Part shown: positions 32,282-37,766 of the stretch, one piece after another
Layout of the letters: each line of letters begins with the position of its first letter
Position numbering within the stretch: the first letter of the stretch is position 1
DNA from: Cloacibacillus sp.
Lineage (GTDB): Bacteria > Synergistota > Synergistia > Synergistales > Synergistaceae
DNA length: 37,766 bases
Assembly: GCF_020860125.1 (NCBI RefSeq)
Contig: NZ_JAJBUX010000112.1
Location: forward strand, 1-37,766
Direction of reading: 5' to 3'
Notes under the pieces: model-generated
Database searches by the model: none
Told to the model about the DNA's origin: nothing
Seen by the model: the letters and a program-made list of their open reading frames with translations, nothing else
Made by a program: the position numbers and the translations under genes

Positions 32282-33970
32282 GTGGCAACGACATTGAACG
32301 GAATTAAAAAAATTTTATGTTTTTTAGCTTTACTGACGGCATTGGCCTCTCCGAGGGGCGCAAGCGCCGATGAGAGGATAGATATAGACAATATACGCGG
32401 GCCGAAGATAGAGGAGCTCGCGATGCTGATAATCTCCAACCCCGACGCGCAGATAATGGCCGCCGAGGCAGGAGAGCTCGATATCGTGAGCGATATCGCC
32501 CGCCCCTCGGACATCGACCGCCTCAGCGCCAATAAAAACCTGCAGATGTCCCTCGCGCGCGGCATGCACGCCTTCTTTTTGCTGCTCAATAACCGCGCCG
32601 CGCCCTGGGATGATAAGGATGTGCGCCGCGCCGCCGCGATGGCGATCGACCGCGGCAGCATCGTCCGCATGATCTTCTCCGGCTACTGCGAACCGATAAA
32701 TTCCTGGCTTCCCCCCGTATCGCCGTGGGCGCTGGCCAACAGCACGGAGGATATTTACAATCCCGCCGCCGCAAAGGAACTGCTGAAGAAAAAGGGATAC
32801 AGCTGGGACCTCGCGGGGATGCTCGTCGCCCCCGACGGCAAGAGGCTGCCCACGATGAAGCTGCTGACGCCGCTCGCGCGCGTCGCGCCGACGACGGCGG
32901 AGCTTGCGGAGCTGATCGCCGATTCGCTGAAAGCGGTGGGCTTCCCCGCCGAGGTGGACCCGATAGATTTTTCCACGATGATCGCGCGGCTCGACCGCAA
33001 GGATTATTCGCTGGCGGTGCTGGCCTGGAGCATGGGGCGCAACCCCGATTCTCTCTATTCTTTTTATCACAGCGATATGGACGTTGAGGGCGGCTACAAT
33101 ATGGCCGGCATCAGGGACGCGAGGCTCGACAAGGCACTCTCTGAACTGCGCTACGCGCCGGACCGCGCCGCCGCCGAGAGGGCCTCGGATGAGGCGCAGC
33201 GACTGCTGCTGGAGCTGATGCCCTCGGTGCCGATCTACAGCCGCATCTCGGTGGCGGCGATCTCCGGCAAATGGAAGAATATCTTCACCACGGACAAGAT
33301 GACGGCGGACAATATGTGGACGCTGCTCACGGCGGAGCCGAAGGACGGCAGAATGCGCCCCCTGACGATGCTGCTGCCGGAAGAGCCGCGCAACCTCAAC
33401 CCCTTCACCGCCTCCTCGGCCTATTCGTGGCAGGTGCTCAGCATGATATACGAAACGATGCTCTCCACAAACCCCTACACGCTCGAGAACATGCCGGGGC
33501 TCGCCGCCTCGTGGGATATCCGCACGGCGGGGGAGGGTAAATCGCGCCACACGGAGCTGACCTTCAAGATCAGGCGCGGCCTTCGCTGGAACGACGGCAG
33601 CCCGCTGACGGCGCGCGACATAAAGGCCAGCATTGACTTCATCCATAAGAATAAGATACCGCGCTTCTTTGACTCGGTAAAAAACATCAGAAGTGTCGAG
33701 ACGCCGGACGACTACACGCTGCGCGTCGTAATGGAGGGCGTCAGCTACTGGTATCTTGACAACGTCGCGGGCATTCCGGTGCTCCCGCAAAAGGTCGTAG
33801 CTGATATCAAAGACTGGCAGAGCTGGGACCCTCTCAGCACGAAAAACGCAGGCGGCCCGCGCGGCCTTGTGGGAAGCGGCCCATTCATGCTTAAAAGCTA
33901 TAAGCCGGGAGAATATGTGATGATGAAGAGAAATCCCCACTACCGGCTGCTGGGAGGCGGGACAAGATGA
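32282..33970 (+). CDS. Family-5 extracellular solute-binding protein with swapped halves (circular permutation)
   Basis: 562-aa exported protein with signal peptide 1-29. The mature part begins at what is normally the lobe junction: RGPKIEELAMLII (39-51), AEAGELDIV, then APWDDKDVRRAAAMAIDRGSIV (108-128), running to the usual C-terminal VPIYSR and MWTLLT (about 352). After a short AEPKDGRM link the normal N-terminal half follows: EEPRNLNPFTASS, MPGLAASWDI, IRRGLRWNDGSPLTARDI, and at the very end GSGPFMLKSYKPGEYVMMKRNPHYR (531-555), which in ordinary members directly precedes the first segment. Each half occurs once, so this is a permutation, not a duplication. GTG 32282 has AGGAAGG. The stop overlaps the permease start (ATGA). 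Confidence 0.85.
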   Translation: MATTLNGIKKILCFLALLTALASPRGASADERIDIDNIRGPKIEELAMLIISNPDAQIMAAEAGELDIVSDIARPSDIDRLSANKNLQMSLARGMHAFFLLLNNRAAPWDDKDVRRAAAMAIDRGSIVRMIFSGYCEPINSWLPPVSPWALANSTEDIYNPAAAKELLKKKGYSWDLAGMLVAPDGKRLPTMKLLTPLARVAPTTAELAELIADSLKAVGFPAEVDPIDFSTMIARLDRKDYSLAVLAWSMGRNPDSLYSFYHSDMDVEGGYNMAGIRDARLDKALSELRYAPDRAAAERASDEAQRLLLELMPSVPIYSRISVAAISGKWKNIFTTDKMTADNMWTLLTAEPKDGRMRPLTMLLPEEPRNLNPFTASSAYSWQVLSMIYETMLSTNPYTLENMPGLAASWDIRTAGEGKSRHTELTFKIRRGLRWNDGSPLTARDIKASIDFIHKNKIPRFFDSVKNIRSVETPDDYTLRVVMEGVSYWYLDNVAGIPVLPQKVVADIKDWQSWDPLSTKNAGGPRGLVGSGPFMLKSYKPGEYVMMKRNPHYRLLGGGTR

Positions 33971-34941
33971 GCGGGAGATGGTTCCTGAAACGCCTCCTCT
34001 CTTCTTTCGTCGTCCTCGCGGCGGTGCTGGTGCTCAACTTCTTGCTCTTCCGCATGATGCCGGGCGACGCGGTGAGCACGATCATCGATCCCTCTTTCTC
34101 GCCGGAGGCCAAGGAGAACCTGCGCGCCCTCTACGGCCTGGACCGCCCGCTGTGGGAGCAGTTCGTCATCTATATCAGGCAGATGCTCACCTTCAGCTTC
34201 GGTCTCTCCTTCCTGAGCCGCAAACCGGTCTGGGACGAACTCGTCTCACGCCTGCCCGTGACGCTGACCCTCACGGTAAGCTCGATGGCGCTCTCCTCCG
34301 CGCTCGGCGTCTGGCTGGGCATCAAAGCGGCGCTGAACCGCGGGCGGCTGGCGGAGAAGATAGTGCTGCGCGCGAGCGCCGTCACCTCATCATTTCCAGG
34401 CTTCTTCGTCCAGCTCGTGCTGCTTATGTTATTCGCGCGCGCCCTGCCGATATTCCCGCTGCGCGGCACCCTATCAGTTCCGCCGCCAACGGGCGCGCTC
34501 GGCATATTCCTCGACTACGGCTGGCACCTGGCGCTGCCAGTGCTGTCTCTTTCATTGATGGGGTTCGGCGGCTGGGCCCTCTACGTGCGCAACCTCATGG
34601 TGCGCGCGCTCAATGAGGACTTTGCGCTGATGGCCCGCGCCCGCGGCCTTTCGCGCGGACGCGTCGTCTGGCACGCCTTCCGCACGATACTGCCGCCGAT
34701 CCTGACGATCCTCCTGATGTCGGTACCCGGGCTCGTCTCCGGCGCGGTGATCACGGAGTCGGTCTTCTCGCTGCACGGCGTGGGCACCTTCCTGCTGGAG
34801 GCGATCTCCGGCCACGACTACCCCAGCGCGGGAGCCTCCTTCTATTTGCTCGCGCTGATCACCGTATTCTGCAACCTGCTCGCCGACATCACCTACGGGC
34901 TTGTCGACCCGCGTGTGCGCATTGAGGGCAAGGTACAATGA
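33967..34941 (+). CDS. ABC transporter permease, DppB/NikB-like
   Basis: 324-aa permease of the second peptide/nickel-type importer. It has the N-terminal FLKRLLSSFVVLAAVLVLNFLLFRMMPGDAV signature, LYGLDRPLWEQFVIYIRQ, a permease core with the EAA loop (MARARGLSRGRVVWHAFRTILPP), and TYGLVDPRVRIEG at the C-terminus, all standard for DppB. Both ends overlap neighbours by 4 bases (ATGA), so it is tightly coupled with the permuted binding protein and the DppC-like gene. GC is high and codon use matches the surrounding region. Confidence 0.93.
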   Translation: MSGRWFLKRLLSSFVVLAAVLVLNFLLFRMMPGDAVSTIIDPSFSPEAKENLRALYGLDRPLWEQFVIYIRQMLTFSFGLSFLSRKPVWDELVSRLPVTLTLTVSSMALSSALGVWLGIKAALNRGRLAEKIVLRASAVTSSFPGFFVQLVLLMLFARALPIFPLRGTLSVPPPTGALGIFLDYGWHLALPVLSLSLMGFGGWALYVRNLMVRALNEDFALMARARGLSRGRVVWHAFRTILPPILTILLMSVPGLVSGAVITESVFSLHGVGTFLLEAISGHDYPSAGASFYLLALITVFCNLLADITYGLVDPRVRIEGKVQ

Positions 34942-36113
34942 GAGGCATCCTTACACGCAAAAGCGTAATCGCCTTCATCGCCATCTCCCTAATAGGAGCC
35001 TTCGCGCCCCTTATAATGAGCCAGTCGCCATACGCAATAACCGGCGCGCCGTTCGCGCGTCCCGTCTGGTGGCGCGGCGGCACACTGTCCGCGACGCGAA
35101 ATTTCACGATAAACGATGGCCGTATCGACCTCGAATGGGATAAAAACCCGCCGGCGATATTCTCGCTCTCAGGCCGGATCACCGCGAAGCCGGGATCCAA
35201 CGTGCGCGTGATCTGGCGCACGCGTGATAAAGACTATCTGCTCGATAATCTCAGCGGTTCAGAGACATACTGGATAAACCAGGACGGGCGCGACATGATA
35301 TTCAAGCAGGCTCTCGGCCTGCCCCTCATCAGCAGGAGCGTCGACTACCTCTTTCCGACGCACGGCGCGTACAGCCTCATCGTCGAGGGCGCGAAGAGCG
35401 TGGAGCTCAAACTGTCGCTGCCCGGCGAACGGCAGGGGCTGCTCGGCACCGACCAGCGCGGACGCGACGTCTTTACGATGCTCATCTACGGCATCCGCAC
35501 CTCTCTGATAATCGGCATCAGCGCGACGATCATCGCGAGCCTGCTGGGCATGGCCTTCGGCCTCACCGCCGGTTACATCGGCGGCTGGTGCGACACGCTC
35601 ATTATGCGTGTGGTGGACATCCTCCTTTCGATACCGACGCTGCCGATACTGATGGTGCTCGCGGGCGTCTGGGGCAAGGGGCTCTGGCAGCTCGTGCTGA
35701 TACTCTCCATCTTCTCCTGGATGGGCACGGCGCGCTCCGTGCGCGCGCTCGTCCTCACCGTGCGCGAAAGCCCCTGGGTGGAGTCGCTGCGCGCCCTCGG
35801 CGCGAAACGCGGCTACATACTCTGGCGGCACCTCGTGCCGGAAACCGCGCCGATACTGCTGGCGAACATCGCGCTCGGCGTGCCGGGGGCGATACTCGCG
35901 GAGGCGGGGCTCGCCTTCCTCGGCCTCTCCGACCCGCGCCTGATCTCCTGGGGCCGCATGCTGCACGAGGCGCACTCCTTCGGAGCCTTCACCGAGGGCG
36001 CGTGGTGGCTGCTGCTGCCGCCGGGATTCGGCATCGTAGCGATCTGCCTGATATTTATGGATATGGGAAAATTCCTGGAAGAAAAGATAGACCCGAGGCT
36101 CAGCGGAAAATGA
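34938..36113 (+). CDS. ABC transporter permease, DppC-like, with a large extracytoplasmic insertion
   Basis: 391 aa rather than about 290-300. After the first membrane helix (about 10-27), the family normally reaches LGTDxxGRD within about 40 residues. Here the equivalent GLLGTDQRGRDVF comes at about 167-179. The added stretch (about 35-165) is rich in beta-forming and charged residues (for example DGRIDLEWDKN, SLSGRITAKPGSNVRVIW, GAYSLIVEGAKSVELKLSL) and should lie outside the membrane, facing the binding protein. The core is otherwise regular, with EAA loop ESLRALGAKRGYILWRHLVPE and LGLSDPRLISWG. It overlaps both neighbours by 4 bases. Confidence 0.9.
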   Translation: MRGILTRKSVIAFIAISLIGAFAPLIMSQSPYAITGAPFARPVWWRGGTLSATRNFTINDGRIDLEWDKNPPAIFSLSGRITAKPGSNVRVIWRTRDKDYLLDNLSGSETYWINQDGRDMIFKQALGLPLISRSVDYLFPTHGAYSLIVEGAKSVELKLSLPGERQGLLGTDQRGRDVFTMLIYGIRTSLIIGISATIIASLLGMAFGLTAGYIGGWCDTLIMRVVDILLSIPTLPILMVLAGVWGKGLWQLVLILSIFSWMGTARSVRALVLTVRESPWVESLRALGAKRGYILWRHLVPETAPILLANIALGVPGAILAEAGLAFLGLSDPRLISWGRMLHEAHSFGAFTEGAWWLLLPPGFGIVAICLIFMDMGKFLEEKIDPRLSGK

Positions 36114-36877
36114 TACTTGAGATAAAAGACCTTAACGTCACCTACAACAGCAAATCAGCCAGCCCCAATGCCGCGGTGCGCGGCGTATCCCTCGCGCTGG
36201 AAGAAAACTCCTTCAGCGGCCTCATCGGCGAATCCGGCAGCGGCAAGAGCACGGTGATAATGACGCTGCTCGGCCTGCTGCCGAGAGACAGCGCGGCGAG
36301 CGGCGAAATTTTATACAAGGGTCGAAATATCCTGGGCATTCCCGAGGATGAGGTGGCCTCCCTGCGCCAGCGTGAGATCGCCCTCATTCCGCAGGGGGCG
36401 CTCAATTCCTTCACGCCGGTGATGACTATCGGCCGCCACCTGCGCGAGGTGCTGGAACTGCACCTCGGCCTCAAAGGCGAAGCCGCCGAAAGGCGGATCA
36501 CCGGGCTGCTCGCGGAAGTCGAGCTTCCCCCCGAGATCGCCGCGCGCTATCCCCACGAACTTTCGGGCGGACAGAAACAGCGCGCCGCGATCGCCATCGC
36601 CCTCTCCTGCGAACCCAAGCTCGTCCTCGCCGACGAGCCTACGACGGCGCTAGACGTCATCACCCAGGCGGCGATCCTCCGGCTTCTTGAACGGCTGCGC
36701 CGTGAAAAGAATCTAACGATACTGCTCGTCACCCACGATCTGCCGCTGGCCGCCTCGGTATGCGGCGAGCTCTTTGTCATGAAGGACGGGAAGCTGATCG
36801 AAAGCGGCACGCCGCGGCGGCTGATCGAATCGCCGCGCGAAGCGCACACCAGGGCGCTCATCGCCGCGATGCTGTAG
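36110..36877 (+). CDS. ABC transporter ATP-binding protein, short DppD/NikD-like
   Basis: 255-aa ATPase. Walker A is GESGSGKST (about 38-46), followed by Q-loop LIPQGALNSF, signature LSGGQKQR, Walker B LVLADEPTTALD and H-loop VTHDLP. It ends about 75 residues earlier than OppD and so lacks the cysteine-rich oligopeptide C-terminal domain; the length is that of NikD. The ATG overlaps the DppC stop. Together with the next gene it forms a heterodimeric motor. Confidence 0.92.
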   Translation: MILEIKDLNVTYNSKSASPNAAVRGVSLALEENSFSGLIGESGSGKSTVIMTLLGLLPRDSAASGEILYKGRNILGIPEDEVASLRQREIALIPQGALNSFTPVMTIGRHLREVLELHLGLKGEAAERRITGLLAEVELPPEIAARYPHELSGGQKQRAAIAIALSCEPKLVLADEPTTALDVITQAAILRLLERLRREKNLTILLVTHDLPLAASVCGELFVMKDGKLIESGTPRRLIESPREAHTRALIAAML

Positions 36878-36890
36878 GAGCGTGATTACG

Positions 36891-37679
36891 ATGGAAAATA
36901 TTGTAGAGATAAAAGAGCTCACCATAGAATTCAACTCCCGCGGCGCCAAAAGCCACCGCGCCCTCGACGGCCTAGACCTCGCCCTTGAACGCGGCGGCAC
37001 GCTCTCGATCGTCGGCGAGTCGGGCAGCGGCAAGAGCACCCTGCTGCGCGCGGCGATGGCGCTAATCCCCCCCACCGCCGGCAGCGTGGCGCTCTTTGGC
37101 AGAGATACGGCGAAGATCACAACGGCGGAGCTCAACGGCCTGCGCCGTCGCTGCGGCTACGTGCCTCAGGACCCCTACGGCGCGATACCGCCAGGGCTGT
37201 CGGTCATCGACGCGGTGATGGAACCGGAGATAATCGCGGGAGTTAAAAGAACTAAAGAGGAACGCCTCGAACGCGCGAAAAAACTGCTCGCCGAGGTCGG
37301 CCTCGCCGGGGAGAGGATACTCGCCTCGCGCGGCGTCGGCCTCTCCGGCGGACAGCGTCAGCGCGTCGAACTTGCGCGCGCCCTGATGCTAGATCCAGAA
37401 CTGCTGCTCTGCGACGAACCGACCTCGATGCAGGACGCCTCGACGCGCGGCGAGATCATCGAAGTGCTGCGCCGCCGTACCGACAGCGGCATGTCGATGC
37501 TCTTCGTCACCCACGACCTGCTCCTCGCAGCCCACGCGGCGCAAAAGATAGTCGTCCTCAAAGAGGGCAGACTATGCGAAAGCGGCGATTCAAAAGAGGT
37601 GCTCGCCGCCCCGCGGCACCCATACACAAAGGCGCTGCTGGACGCGCTGCCGAGAATATCGCCCGCAAAAAATCCTTAG
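36891..37679 (+). CDS. ABC transporter ATP-binding protein, short DppF/NikE-like
   Basis: 262-aa ATPase with Walker A GESGSGKST, Q-loop YVPQDPYGAIPPGLSV, signature LSGGQRQR, Walker B LLLCDEPTSMQDAST and H-loop VTHDLL. The usual Walker B/D-loop sequence SALD is replaced by SMQD, a mild deviation. The final block RHPYTKALLDALP is the conserved DppF/NikE ending. The length matches NikE (about 268). ATG 36891 is ten bases after AGGAG; GTG 36882 is too close to that site. This is the last gene of the operon; no convincing terminator is seen before the window end (37680-37766 is AT-rich and otherwise empty). Confidence 0.92.
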   Translation: MENIVEIKELTIEFNSRGAKSHRALDGLDLALERGGTLSIVGESGSGKSTLLRAAMALIPPTAGSVALFGRDTAKITTAELNGLRRRCGYVPQDPYGAIPPGLSVIDAVMEPEIIAGVKRTKEERLERAKKLLAEVGLAGERILASRGVGLSGGQRQRVELARALMLDPELLLCDEPTSMQDASTRGEIIEVLRRRTDSGMSMLFVTHDLLLAAHAAQKIVVLKEGRLCESGDSKEVLAAPRHPYTKALLDALPRISPAKNP

Positions 37680-37766
37680 CGGCTTAAAATTACTGAAATA
37701 ATATTTTACACACTGCACGGCTTGGCCATATGACTCCATTTTACTATAATATAAATTATTATACTT

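Noticed and set aside
32330..33940. 536-codon open frame on the minus strand opposite the permuted binding protein
   Set aside because: It is a mirror of a GC-rich coding gene: high Arg/Gly/His content, no family features and no ribosome site. Similar long shadows lie opposite adhE (21311-22594 and 22694-23704) and rmuC.

Overview
The window looks like a chromosomal segment of an anaerobic, amino-acid-fermenting bacterium, most likely of the Synergistota (Cloacibacillus/Synergistes-like). This is inferred from gene content and protein style: a selenocysteine-containing glycine/sarcosine/betaine reductase component B, several peptide-type ABC importers, bifunctional AdhE and a stand-alone [2Fe-2S] thioredoxin-like ferredoxin. 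No rRNA, tRNA, CRISPR array or recognisable insertion sequence was seen, so the taxonomic call is moderate.

Layout. (1) 1-5.8 kb, minus strand, visibly AT-richer than the rest: an oligopeptide ABC importer operon (SxxK serine hydrolase, binding protein, two permeases, two ATPases, the last cut by the window edge). It sits behind a good promoter and a structured leader ending in an intrinsic terminator. (2) 5.9-9.7 kb, minus: a DUF3870 protein, RmuC, and a NarL-type response regulator with its histidine kinase. (3) 9.9-15.1 kb, minus: a probable betaine (or sarcosine/glycine) reductase operon. It holds the pyruvoyl-precursor subunit, selenoprotein B with an in-frame UGA and an adjacent SECIS-like hairpin, a BCCT transporter and an unknown protein. 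(4) 15.6-24.9 kb, plus: an AbgT-type transporter broken by an in-frame TAG, an AbgA-like M20 amidohydrolase, phosphoglucomutase, a small P-loop kinase-like protein, AdhE, an APH-fold protein and the ferredoxin. (5) 24.9-28.8 kb, minus: MATE exporter, CDF metal exporter and DtxR-like regulator, with a separate TetR regulator; shared operator-like sites lie in front of both regulators. (6) 29.0-31.5 kb, plus: a CofE-like ligase overlapping an acyl-ACP thioesterase, then a lone pseudopilin. (7) 31.6-37.7 kb, plus: a second peptide/nickel-type ABC system with overlapping genes. It is headed by a shortened LacI-type regulator and has a binding protein whose two halves are in swapped order.

The most unusual item is the second ABC system (about 31.6-37.7 kb). 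Its family-5 solute-binding protein reads signal peptide, C-terminal half, N-terminal half, with the breakpoint at the natural junction. Its DppC-like permease carries about 100 extra residues outside the membrane. Its regulator has the LacI helix-turn-helix but lacks most of the second effector-binding lobe. Next are the unrecognised leader RNA before the serine hydrolase-opp operon, the DtxR-like protein that has lost most metal ligands, and the amber codon in the AbgT gene.
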